Origin: SIG607 sp036307305
GTDB taxonomy: Bacteria; Bacillota; Clostridia; Oscillospirales; Acutalibacteraceae
DNA length: 64,000 nt
Direction: 5' to 3'
NCBI GenBank assembly: GCA_036307305.1
Contig: JAXJXV010000001.1
Location: forward strand, 1-64,000
Made by a program: the position numbers and the translations under genes. Below, piece by piece: positions 54,473 through 63,165 of this stretch. The first letter of the stretch is position 1. Each line of letters starts with the position of its first letter. The notes beneath the pieces are model-generated. The model was not told the DNA's origin. It worked only from the letters and a program-made list of their open reading frames with translations, and made no database searches.

Positions 54473-54886
54473 ATGAAATCAAAGCTTAAATATACTATTT
54501 ATTACCTTGTAGTCTTTGCTGTGTTTTTGGCTAATATAGTGTTTTTCGTTAAGGACCAGCTCTTTTTCAGTATCAAGGATTTGCCTGGCGCACAGCAAGG
54601 TGAGGAAGCAGTTTATTCCGCTTTTTCACCTGATTTAAACAAGGTTGCAGAGTGCTATACCGTTACTACTCCTCAGGGTGTTGCTGTGAGGGTAGAGCTT
54701 GTGACCTATGATGAAAACGTAAACGTTATAGATAAAGAAAATATATACTGGGAAGTGGGTAAGGAAAGTGTAATAATCGGCTGGGTTACTTCTGATATTA
54801 TAACTATCGACTCACGGACTTTAGACCTGAGTAAGAACGAGACCTATGACTCAAGAAGAATAGCAACACTTATACAGAAGTGGTAG
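54473..54886 (+). CDS. Small membrane-anchored protein of unknown function
   Basis: A 137-residue protein with one N-terminal membrane segment (about 8-28) followed by an outside domain of roughly 100 residues containing beta-strand-like stretches (VTTPQGVAVRVELVTYD, SVIIGWVTSDIITIDSRTL). It resembles the DUF5412-type proteins that may sense or bind something at the cell surface, but this is weak. ATG 54473 has GGGTGGT upstream; a TTG at 54458 is less likely. Confidence 0.65.
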   Translation: MKSKLKYTIYYLVVFAVFLANIVFFVKDQLFFSIKDLPGAQQGEEAVYSAFSPDLNKVAECYTVTTPQGVAVRVELVTYDENVNVIDKENIYWEVGKESVIIGWVTSDIITIDSRTLDLSKNETYDSRRIATLIQKW

Positions 54887-54931
54887 GGAATAGTGTAATA
54901 TAGCTATTCCCTTTTTTATAGGGTGGAAAAT

Positions 54932-56281
54932 ATGCAAAAAAATGATGAGATAATTCTTGACATAACAGACGTTACCGCCGAGGGAAACGGTGTGGGGAAA
55001 TACGACTCCTTAGCGGTTTTTGTGCCTCAGAGTGCAGTCGGGGACAAACTAAAGGTACGTATTCTAAAGGTTAAAAAGAATTATTGCTTTGGTAAAATAA
55101 TTGAGGTCTTAGAACCTTCAGAAAGCAGATGTGAAATTGACTGCGACGTATTTTCTAAATGCGGTGGCTGTGTTTACCGTCATATTGATTATACCTTTGA
55201 AGCCTATCTTAAACAAAAGCGCGTGGAAGAAACTATGAAGCGTATCGGCGGTATTGATATTGCTTCAAAGGATATACTCACGGGAAGATGTGACAGATAC
55301 AGAAACAAGGCTCAGTTTCCTGTAAACGAAAATGGACAGGTTGGATTTTTTGCTGTTCATTCTCACAGAATAATTCCTTGCGGGGATTGTTTACTGCAAC
55401 CTGATGAATTTTATACTATAAGCAATATTTTTGAAAAATACATAAAAACCTATTCTGTTTCATGTTATAATGAGGAAACGGGGAGGGGACTCGTCCGTCA
55501 TTTGTATTTAAGAAAGGCAACAGCAACTGAGGAAATTATGGTTTGTGTGGTTATAAACGGTAAAAATTTGCCTAATGGTAAAGCTCTCGTTGATGCTCTT
55601 GTTACCGCTTTTCCGCAGAAAATAAAAACGGTTGTCCTTAACGTGAATACCGAGAAAACCAACGTTATTTTAGGTAAAGAAAATATAGTTTTATACGGAG
55701 AAGGTTATATAACCGATATTTTATGCTCCAATAAAATAAGAATTAATCCTCTTTCTTTTTATCAGGTGAACAGGGAAATGGCAGAGCGTCTTTACCACAA
55801 GGCTCAGGAATATGCCTGTCCCGAGAATAAAACCGTTCTTGATTTATACTGCGGCGCAGGAACAATAGGCTTATCCTTTGCAAAAAAGGCTAAAGAGATA
55901 ATTGGTGTGGAGATAATTGAACAGGCAGTACAGGATGCAAAGTATAACGCTCAGATTAACGGTATAAAAAACGCCCGTTTTATATGCGCGGATGCTACAA
56001 AAGCTTCTATGCAGTTTAAAGAGCAGGGACTTAAAGCAGATGTGGTTGTGCTTGACCCGCCAAGAAAGGGCTGTAGCGGTGAGGTGCTGGATATGGTTTC
56101 AAACAGTTTTTGTCCGCAAAGGATTGTTTATGTTTCCTGTGACTGCGCAACACTGGCAAGAGATTGCAAAATTTTAGAAGAAAAGGGATATAAAGTTATA
56201 GAGTATACCCCTGTAGATTTGTTTCCGAGAACAGCTCACGTAGAAGTCTGTTGTTTGTTATCACGAACAAAAGCTATATAA
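54932..56281 (+). CDS. rlmD: 23S rRNA (uracil-C5)-methyltransferase, RlmD/RumA family
   Basis: A 449-residue SAM-dependent methyltransferase modifying a uracil in 23S rRNA. A TRAM RNA-binding domain (1-60) is followed by an Fe-S cluster site (CEIDCDVFSKCGGC), a central domain, and the catalytic core: LDLYCGAGTIGLSF, VVLDPPRKGC and the catalytic Cys in YVSCDCATLARD. Bacillota often have RlmCD, which methylates two uracils, so the exact target position is uncertain. ATG 54932 has GGGTGG upstream; the GTG at 54923 is in that ribosome site. Confidence 0.93.
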   Translation: MQKNDEIILDITDVTAEGNGVGKYDSLAVFVPQSAVGDKLKVRILKVKKNYCFGKIIEVLEPSESRCEIDCDVFSKCGGCVYRHIDYTFEAYLKQKRVEETMKRIGGIDIASKDILTGRCDRYRNKAQFPVNENGQVGFFAVHSHRIIPCGDCLLQPDEFYTISNIFEKYIKTYSVSCYNEETGRGLVRHLYLRKATATEEIMVCVVINGKNLPNGKALVDALVTAFPQKIKTVVLNVNTEKTNVILGKENIVLYGEGYITDILCSNKIRINPLSFYQVNREMAERLYHKAQEYACPENKTVLDLYCGAGTIGLSFAKKAKEIIGVEIIEQAVQDAKYNAQINGIKNARFICADATKASMQFKEQGLKADVVVLDPPRKGCSGEVLDMVSNSFCPQRIVYVSCDCATLARDCKILEEKGYKVIEYTPVDLFPRTAHVEVCCLLSRTKAI

Positions 56282-56339
56282 CAGCTGAATTAAAGCTCGT
56301 AAAACGGTTGCAATTTTATGATGGAAAAGGATTGACTAT

Positions 56340-57011
56340 ATGACAGTAAAGCTGTTTTTTGAAGCAATAATTAAGTTTTTACTTGGAGTTATACTGGTTT
56401 GTGCGCTGATTTTTTTACCTGCGGGTACGTTTGACTATTTAAACGGTTGGCTGATGGTGGGGGTTTTGTTTATCCCTATGTTTTTGGCGGGTGTCGTTAT
56501 GATGGCTGTAAATCCTCAACTTCTGAGAAAACGTCTTGACGCAAAGGAAAAGCTTAAAGAACAGGATTTAATCGTTAAGCTTAGCGGACTTATGTTTATG
56601 GTGGGCTTTATTGTTGCAGGACTGGGTTTTCGTTTTGGTTGGTTTACGTTGCCGAAAGCAGCGGTGTATACAGGTGTATTAATATTTCTTGCATCCTATA
56701 TTCTTTACGCCGAGGTATTAAGGGAAAATGCGTATCTCAGTCGTACTATCGAGGTACAGGAAAATCAAAGAGTAATAAGCACGGGACTTTACGGTATTGT
56801 AAGACACCCAATGTACAGCGTTACGGTATTGCTGTTTTTATCAATGCCCGTTATACTGGGGTCGGTATATGCTTTAATTGTTTTTCTTTTATATCCATTT
56901 TTAATCGCGCAAAGAATAAAGAGTGAGGAAGCTTTTTTAGAAAAAGAACTTGAGGGTTATAGTGAATATAAGAAAAAGGTTAAATACCGCTTAATTCCGT
57001 TTATATGGTGA
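56340..57011 (+). CDS. Isoprenylcysteine carboxyl methyltransferase-like membrane protein
   Basis: A 223-residue membrane protein with five or so hydrophobic segments. The C-terminal signature LYGIVRHPMYSVTVLLFLS and EEAFLEKELEGYSEYKKKVKYRLIPF belong to the ICMT/PEMT-like methyltransferase superfamily, whose members methylate lipids or prenyl-type substrates using SAM. The bacterial substrate is unknown. It begins 58 bases after rlmD with AAAGGA as ribosome site and ends at a bidirectional terminator. Confidence 0.85.
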   Translation: MTVKLFFEAIIKFLLGVILVCALIFLPAGTFDYLNGWLMVGVLFIPMFLAGVVMMAVNPQLLRKRLDAKEKLKEQDLIVKLSGLMFMVGFIVAGLGFRFGWFTLPKAAVYTGVLIFLASYILYAEVLRENAYLSRTIEVQENQRVISTGLYGIVRHPMYSVTVLLFLSMPVILGSVYALIVFLLYPFLIAQRIKSEEAFLEKELEGYSEYKKKVKYRLIPFIW

Positions 57012-57013
57012 TA

Positions 57014-57048
57014 AAAAATCAGAGAATTTTAATTCTCTGATTTTTTTA
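57014..57048. terminator. Bidirectional terminator
   Basis: A long perfect inverted repeat (AAAAAATCAGAGAATT / AATTCTCTGATTTTTT) lies between convergent genes and includes the stop codon of the GH13 gene. Confidence 0.88.
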
Positions 57049-58897
57049 GTATTATGAAATTCTCTTTTGGTATTTTAAGGGTTTTATCTATCTCTGTGTT
57101 GCCGTATAGTATAGTTGCATTTTCGAAACCGTCGGGAAGCTCAATATAGGCGTCGTCACACCAACGGTTGACTGCAATGAGCAGGGAACAGGCTTTATCC
57201 TGACTTTCTCTTATATAGGCTATATGCCCCATATTCGCATATACGGGTATGAATTTTCCACCTGCAAAACAAGGATTGCTTCTGCGGATTTCTCCCATAG
57301 TTTTGTAAAAATCAATAAGCTCTTGGTTTTCTTTTCCCCAAGGATATGTTTTTCGGCAGAATGGGTCGCCGTAGCCCTCAAGTCCCGCTTCGTCACCGTA
57401 GTATACCGAGGGTACGCCTGGGAGGGTATACTGCAAAGCAACAGCAAGTTTTAAAAACCTTACGGCGTGAATAATTTGCTCGTCGTTTAGCTTCTGAACA
57501 GACTGCCAGTTTCTGTCACCGCAGTAGCCGTCGTCAGCTCCAAGTCTTGTTAAAATTCTCTGAGTGTCGTGGGTGCCTATGTGATTCATAAGTAAATCAA
57601 CGCTTTGGGGAGGATAGTTTTCGGTTATATCCAGTACGGCATCAATAAGCTTTCTTGAATTTTCACCCTTTAAAAAGCTTATTATTGCCTCTGCAAAGGG
57701 ATAATTCATTACCGAGTCTAACTGGTTGCCTCTTAAAAATCTTCTTCTGCCGCCTGAACTGATTTTATTGGTTGCATCCTCCCATACCTCTCCGAGCAGA
57801 AAAGCCTCGCTGTTTTCGGTTTTAATGGCTTTTCTTACATTGTCTAAAAATGCGTCGGGAAGCTCGTCTGCTACGTCAAGACGCCATCCCATAACGCCCT
57901 TTTTCAGCCAGTATCTAAGCACACCGTTTTCTCCAGTTATAAAATCGGTAAAAGAACTGTCGTTTTCATTGGTTTCGGGAAGGGTGGTAATACCCCACCA
58001 ACTATTATAGGAATCGGGAAAATTCTTAAAGCTATACCACGAATAATAGTTGCTGTCCTGACTGTTATAAGCACCTAAATTATCATAGCGGTTGTATTTA
58101 TTAAAGTAAATGCTGTCGTCGCCCGTATGAGAAAAAACGCCGTCAAGGATAACGGAAATGCCGTATTCCTTAGCTTTACTGCAAAGCTCTGCAAGGTCGT
58201 CTTCGCTACCAAGCAGACTGTCTATTTTCATATAATCGGCGGTGTTATAACGGTGGTTGCTGTGAGCTTCAAATATTGGATTTAGATACAAAGCCGAAAC
58301 ACCCAAGGAAGCTAGATAATCAAGCTTCTTCGTGATACCCTTAAGGTCACCGCCGAAATAGTCGTTGCCAAGGGTTTTTATGCTGTTAGTCTGTCTATGC
58401 TCAGGCAGAGCTGACCAATCGTTTTCAATGTATCTGTCACTTGGCACATTGTTTTTCGATTGTCCGCTGTTATAAAAACGGTCGGGGAAAATCTGATAAA
58501 TTATTCCGCCTTTAAGCCAGTCGGGCGTTTTATATTCCTTATCATATACTGTTAATTGCCATAAATCTCCGCTGTCTGAAATTATGCCAAGGGAGTGTTC
58601 GCTTTTTGTGATTTTGAACTGTCCGAAGTCACTCGTATATCTGAAATAATACCAATAAAGCCCCTCTTCAAAGGGGAGGGTAAAGTCATAAAAACGGTAA
58701 TCCTCAAGCCAGTCGCAAGGGGTAAGAGAATATTCTGTAAAATTATTGCAGTTGTCGTTTTTTATGCAAAGCCACACGTTATGTACCTTTGCGTCCTTGT
58801 GCAACAGCACACGTAGCCTCAGAGGAGTGTCTGAGGCTACTGCACCGTAAACGGATTTATATAGACTGTTTCTCGAATCGAAGGGATAATACTGCAT
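57029..58897 (-). CDS. GH13 alpha-glucan hydrolase (neopullulanase/cyclomaltodextrinase type)
   Basis: A 622-residue alpha-amylase-family enzyme acting on alpha-1,4 and perhaps alpha-1,6 glucans. A beta-sandwich N-domain (about 1-120) precedes the TIM barrel. The catalytic residues by pattern are nucleophile Asp341 (GWRLDVADE), acid/base Glu370 (LLGEVWED) and Asp444 (GTHDTQR). With the N-domain it fits the intracellular neopullulanase/cyclomaltodextrinase subgroup. No signal peptide is present. It starts 11 bases after glgP ends, so the pair shortens stored or imported glucans from both directions. Confidence 0.92.
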   Translation of the reverse strand: MQYYPFDSRNSLYKSVYGAVASDTPLRLRVLLHKDAKVHNVWLCIKNDNCNNFTEYSLTPCDWLEDYRFYDFTLPFEEGLYWYYFRYTSDFGQFKITKSEHSLGIISDSGDLWQLTVYDKEYKTPDWLKGGIIYQIFPDRFYNSGQSKNNVPSDRYIENDWSALPEHRQTNSIKTLGNDYFGGDLKGITKKLDYLASLGVSALYLNPIFEAHSNHRYNTADYMKIDSLLGSEDDLAELCSKAKEYGISVILDGVFSHTGDDSIYFNKYNRYDNLGAYNSQDSNYYSWYSFKNFPDSYNSWWGITTLPETNENDSSFTDFITGENGVLRYWLKKGVMGWRLDVADELPDAFLDNVRKAIKTENSEAFLLGEVWEDATNKISSGGRRRFLRGNQLDSVMNYPFAEAIISFLKGENSRKLIDAVLDITENYPPQSVDLLMNHIGTHDTQRILTRLGADDGYCGDRNWQSVQKLNDEQIIHAVRFLKLAVALQYTLPGVPSVYYGDEAGLEGYGDPFCRKTYPWGKENQELIDFYKTMGEIRRSNPCFAGGKFIPVYANMGHIAYIRESQDKACSLLIAVNRWCDDAYIELPDGFENATILYGNTEIDKTLKIPKENFIILKKSEN

Positions 58898-58908
58898 AAA
58901 GCGGCACC

Positions 58909-61311
58909 TTATTTAAGTGGTGTAATATTCCAGATATTTTTAGCGTAATCGTCGATGGAACGGTCGGCTGCAAAAATACCTGATTTTGCAATGTTTACAA
59001 GGGACATTCCGTTCCATTTTTCTGTGTCGGCGTAAAGCATAGAGGCCTTTTCCTGCGCTCTTACATAATCGCTGAAATCTGCAAGAGCCATATAGGTGTC
59101 AACGTTTGTAAGTGTTTTGTAAATATTATCGAACTGCTGTCCGCCTATGCCTTTCTGGATATAATTTAAAGCTTCCTTAAGCTTTTCGTTATTAGAGTAG
59201 TAATTAAAAGGATTGTATCCCTGCTTTTGTAAAGCGAGAACTTCAGGGGTGTGCATACCGAAAATAATAATATTGTCATCGCCAACCGCTTCGTGTATTT
59301 CAACGTTTGCGCCATCCTCGGTACCGAGAGTTATAGCGCCGTTCATCATAAGCTTCATATTACCTGTTCCGCTGGCCTCGGTAGAAGCAAGGGAAATTTG
59401 TTCGCTTATTTCTGCGGCAGGTATCATAAGCTCTGCCATAGTAACCCTGTAATCCTCAAGGAAAAGGATTTTAAGCTTATCGTTAACGGTTCTGTCGTTT
59501 TCAATTTCCTTTGCAAGTCTGCAAATCATATTGATAATTTGCTTTGCAAGGAGATAACCCGGAGCAGCCTTTGCGCCGAAGATATAGGTTTTAGGTGTGA
59601 AGTGGGCGTTTGGATTATTCTTTAAATAAAGATAATCAGAAATAATATGCAAAGCGTTAAGATGCTGACGCTTGTATTCGTGCAGACGCTTAACCTGCAT
59701 ATCGAAGATGGAGTCGGGGTCAAGAGAGGTACCCACGTTTTCCTTTATATAGTTGGAAAAACGCACCTTGTTGCTGCGCTTGATTTCACCAAGTTTTTTA
59801 AGAACGGTTTTATCGTCTGCATATTTCATAAGCTCTGAAAGCAGAGTAGCGTCCTTTACAAAACCGTCGCCGATAAGCTCGGTAAGATAAGAGGTGAGAA
59901 GGGGATTTGCCTGACAAAGCCATCTTCTGTGAGCAATACCGTTGGTTACGTTTGTAAACTTGTCAGGGGTAAGCTTATAGTAGTCGTTAAAGAGAGAATC
60001 GGTAAGAATATTGCTGTGAAGACGGGAAACACCGTTTACCTTGTGAGAGGCAACGACGCTAAGATTTGCCATTTTTACAACTCCGCCCGAAATAACTGCG
60101 GTATCCTCAACTAATCTTGCATCGGCGGTTTTCTCCCAGATTTTCAGACGGAAGCGGTTGTCGATTTCCTTTACTATCTGATAAATACGGGGAAGTCTGT
60201 GACGGAACATATCCTCCTGCCAACATTCAAGAGCCTCTTTCATAATGGTGTGGTTAGTGTATGCTACGGTACCCTGTACGATTTTCCAAGCCTTATCCCA
60301 TTCGTAACCGCACTCGTCAAGCAGGAATCTCATAAGCTCTGGAACGGTAAGGGCAGGGTGGGTGTCGTTAATATGAATAGCAACCTTTTCTGCAAGATTG
60401 TCAAGGGTGTTATAGGTGCGGAGATGACGGTTTAAAATATCCTGTATTGATGCGGATACGAGGAAATACTGCTGACGGAGTCGCAGTGATTTTCCTTCGG
60501 CGTGGTTATCTTCAGGATAAAGCACCTTGCTTATAACCTCCGCCATTGCCTTTTGCTCCATAGCGCGAACGTAGTCGCCCTGATTAAAGGCGGACATATC
60601 AATATCTCTGCATTCAGCACTCCAAAGACGAAGAGCGTTTACTGTTTTGCCGTCCTTACCTGCAACCATAAGGTCGTAGGGCATAGCGTGAACGGTGTTA
60701 TAATCTATATGCTCTACGTGATGGAAATGATTATCCCAGCTTTCTTTTATTTTGCCGTCAAAATGAACGTCAACGGCAGAAGCAGGACGAGGCTCTAACC
60801 AAACCTCACCCCCCGGAAGCCAGAAATCAGGCATTTCGGTCTGCCAACCCTCAACGATTTTCTGACGGAAAATACCGTATTCGTAACGGATACAATATCC
60901 CATAGCAGGATAACCGCCCGTAGAAAGACCATCAAGGAAACAGGCGGCAAGTCTGCCAAGACCACCGTTACCAAGTCCTGCATCAGGCTCAAGCTCGTAG
61001 AGTGTATTGAGCTTAACCTTGAATTTAGAAAGAGCCTTTCCCATTTCTTCTGTAAGGTCAAGGTTAAAAAGCGTATTTTTGAATGAGCGTCCCATAAGGA
61101 ATTCCATACTAAGATAGTAAACGGTCTTAGCTTCCTGTTTTTTCGTTTCTTCTTTGAATTTTGCTCTTTTTTCACTCATAATATCACGAAGCACCAAAGC
61201 ACAGGCTTTATAAAACAATTCATCGGAAGCCTGTTCGGGTGTTACGCCAAAATTGTGAGATAGTTTTTTTTCGATCATTCCGGCAAGTACCTTTGAGGTG
61301 TATTGACTCAT
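58909..61311 (-). CDS. glgP: Glycogen/starch/alpha-glucan phosphorylase
   Basis: An 800-residue GT35 phosphorylase that releases glucose-1-phosphate from alpha-1,4-glucan ends. Typical segments are YLSMEFLMGRSFKNTL, GNGGLGRLAACFLDG and the PLP-lysine region EASGTGNMKLMMNGAITLGT, with all catalytic parts present. Length is normal for the classical long form. It is upstream of the GH13 hydrolase on the minus strand. No convincing -35/-10 pair was found in the 225 bases before it. Confidence 0.97.
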   Translation of the reverse strand: MSQYTSKVLAGMIEKKLSHNFGVTPEQASDELFYKACALVLRDIMSEKRAKFKEETKKQEAKTVYYLSMEFLMGRSFKNTLFNLDLTEEMGKALSKFKVKLNTLYELEPDAGLGNGGLGRLAACFLDGLSTGGYPAMGYCIRYEYGIFRQKIVEGWQTEMPDFWLPGGEVWLEPRPASAVDVHFDGKIKESWDNHFHHVEHIDYNTVHAMPYDLMVAGKDGKTVNALRLWSAECRDIDMSAFNQGDYVRAMEQKAMAEVISKVLYPEDNHAEGKSLRLRQQYFLVSASIQDILNRHLRTYNTLDNLAEKVAIHINDTHPALTVPELMRFLLDECGYEWDKAWKIVQGTVAYTNHTIMKEALECWQEDMFRHRLPRIYQIVKEIDNRFRLKIWEKTADARLVEDTAVISGGVVKMANLSVVASHKVNGVSRLHSNILTDSLFNDYYKLTPDKFTNVTNGIAHRRWLCQANPLLTSYLTELIGDGFVKDATLLSELMKYADDKTVLKKLGEIKRSNKVRFSNYIKENVGTSLDPDSIFDMQVKRLHEYKRQHLNALHIISDYLYLKNNPNAHFTPKTYIFGAKAAPGYLLAKQIINMICRLAKEIENDRTVNDKLKILFLEDYRVTMAELMIPAAEISEQISLASTEASGTGNMKLMMNGAITLGTEDGANVEIHEAVGDDNIIIFGMHTPEVLALQKQGYNPFNYYSNNEKLKEALNYIQKGIGGQQFDNIYKTLTNVDTYMALADFSDYVRAQEKASMLYADTEKWNGMSLVNIAKSGIFAADRSIDDYAKNIWNITPLK

Positions 61312-61504
61312 AACCGATATCGTCCTTTCGTTTAAAGTATATATTTATAGTATGCCATCTTTTCTTAATATTATATTACTCTATTTATGCTAAAAATGCA
61401 ATAGTTATTATAACTGTAAAATTTGGTTATTTTTATGCAACTTCAACAAAAGATATCGAAAAATATGATTTAAAAATGAAAATTAAAGCAAAATGCACAA
61501 AAAA

Positions 61505-61531
61505 TCGGCCGTTACACGACGTAACGGCTGA
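61505..61531 (-). terminator. Terminator of the cardiolipin synthase gene
   Basis: The stem GCCGTTAC/GTAACGGC with a five-base loop, flanked on the minus strand by GATTTTTTG, lies just after the cls stop codon. The remaining upstream part of this gap (61312-61500) is A/T-rich and shows nothing recognisable. Confidence 0.85.
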
Positions 61532-61536
61532 TAAAA

Positions 61537-63066
61537 TTACATAAGGGGAGAAAAAATATGAAGTAACCATTGTTTGAATTTTTGGCTTATACTTCTTTTT
61601 TTCCATAGCTGCGCAGTTATTTCTGTGGAATCGGATACAAGCTGTTCAAAATGGGCTTTCATTTCTTTAATAGTATCCTCGCTTGTAAACCATACTCCAC
61701 ACTCAAAATGGAAGAAAAAGCTTCTGTAGTCCATATTTACGGTACCTGCAGTAGCATAACTGTCGTCAGAAATAAATAACTTGGAATGAATAAATCCCGG
61801 TGTGTATTCAAAAATTTGCACCCCTGCTTCAAGAAGTTCACTGTAGTAATACTGTGTTACGGGATGAACGTATTTTTTGTCGGGTATAAAGGGAGTTATT
61901 ATTCTGATTCTGACTCCTGATTTGGCGGCAAGTATAATGGCGTTTTTCATATTGTCGTCAAGGATTAAATAAGGGGAAGCGATGTCTACGTATTTATGAG
62001 CCGTATTGAGTATTTGCAGATAAATTCCCTCGGCGGCGGATTTTGAGTCCATAGGACCGTCGCAGTAAGGAATTACGTAGCTTTCACTCTTTTGAGGTAC
62101 GCTTGTCAACTTATCGGTTATAGGAATGTTTTTTCCTGTTGTGTATTCCCACATTGTGCAGAACATAGCAACAAAGCTGTCAACCGCTTTGCCCTTTACC
62201 ATCACTGCGCAGTCCATCCAGTATCCGAAACGTTCAATCTCATTGATGTATTCATCGGCAATATTTATACCGCCTGTAAAAGCAACGTTACCGTCGATTA
62301 TAATTATTTTTCGGTGGTTTCGGTTGTTCATTACAATATTTAAAGACGGTTTTATGGGACAGAAAATCGAAACCTCTATTCCGTCTTGCTTTAGCCTTGA
62401 AACGAAATTTCGGTACTGTCTTTTTATAGACCCGAAATCGTCAAACATCACCTTGATTTCTACGCCGTCACTGGACTTTTTTCTGAGAACATCGTATATA
62501 GCATCCCACATTTTACCGTTGGCTAATATAAAGTATTCGAGATAAATATATTTTTCTGCTTTGGAAAGTTCATCAATAAGAGTAGTCAAAAATTTGTCGC
62601 CTGGGGAAAGATAGGTGACCTTCGAATCCTGATAAATAGGGAATCCCGATTCATTGGAAAGATATGTTGCCTGACGTGTTCTGGGCGTATCCTCGTAATT
62701 GAGCAGTCTTATTATAGCAGGGTCCTGTTCAAGATAACCCTCGTATTTTTGACTTATTATTTTCATTCTCTTTTTAAGGTGAGGAAAGGTTCGCTGTCCG
62801 CCCCACATAGTATAAACAATAAGTCCGAATACGGGAAGTACAAGAATAAAAACTATCCAGGCAATTTTATAGCTTGGGTTATCCCGTCTGTTTACTATGT
62901 AGATAACGGCTATAATACCTATAAGCTCAAGCACCGAATAAATAGGTAAAAAATTGTGCTGAAGCTGTACCACGCCAATAAGTATTGAACCCAGAGCGAC
63001 AATAAGTACAAGAGCTGTAAGGATGACTCTTGTTTTGATTCGTATACCTCTTTTTTTCTCTTTCAT
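61537..63066 (-). CDS. cls: Cardiolipin synthase (phospholipase D family)
   Basis: A 509-residue membrane enzyme that joins two phosphatidylglycerol molecules into cardiolipin and glycerol. Two N-terminal membrane segments (about 13-35 and 40-90 with a break) precede two HKD motifs, HRKIIIIDGNVAFTGG and HSKLFISDDSYATAGT. Length is typical for Bacillota Cls. The ATG at 63066 follows GGTGAT; an in-frame start 27 bases upstream has no ribosome site. It is a single-gene unit divergent from the sugar isomerase gene. Confidence 0.94.
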   Translation of the reverse strand: MKEKKRGIRIKTRVILTALVLIVALGSILIGVVQLQHNFLPIYSVLELIGIIAVIYIVNRRDNPSYKIAWIVFILVLPVFGLIVYTMWGGQRTFPHLKKRMKIISQKYEGYLEQDPAIIRLLNYEDTPRTRQATYLSNESGFPIYQDSKVTYLSPGDKFLTTLIDELSKAEKYIYLEYFILANGKMWDAIYDVLRKKSSDGVEIKVMFDDFGSIKRQYRNFVSRLKQDGIEVSIFCPIKPSLNIVMNNRNHRKIIIIDGNVAFTGGINIADEYINEIERFGYWMDCAVMVKGKAVDSFVAMFCTMWEYTTGKNIPITDKLTSVPQKSESYVIPYCDGPMDSKSAAEGIYLQILNTAHKYVDIASPYLILDDNMKNAIILAAKSGVRIRIITPFIPDKKYVHPVTQYYYSELLEAGVQIFEYTPGFIHSKLFISDDSYATAGTVNMDYRSFFFHFECGVWFTSEDTIKEMKAHFEQLVSDSTEITAQLWKKRSISQKFKQWLLHIFSPLM

Positions 63067-63109
63067 AAATATCACCGTAATTATTATATACAATAATTGT
63101 TAAAAAATC

Positions 63110-63138
63110 TTGAAATTGTAAATTTTTGGTGATATTAT
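63110..63138 (+). promoter_or_regulatory. Promoter of the sugar isomerase gene
   Basis: TTGAAA, 17 bases and TATTAT lie about 28 bases before the ATG at 63166. Confidence 0.6.
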
Positions 63139-63165
63139 GAATAAAAAATAATTTGAGGTGTGACT

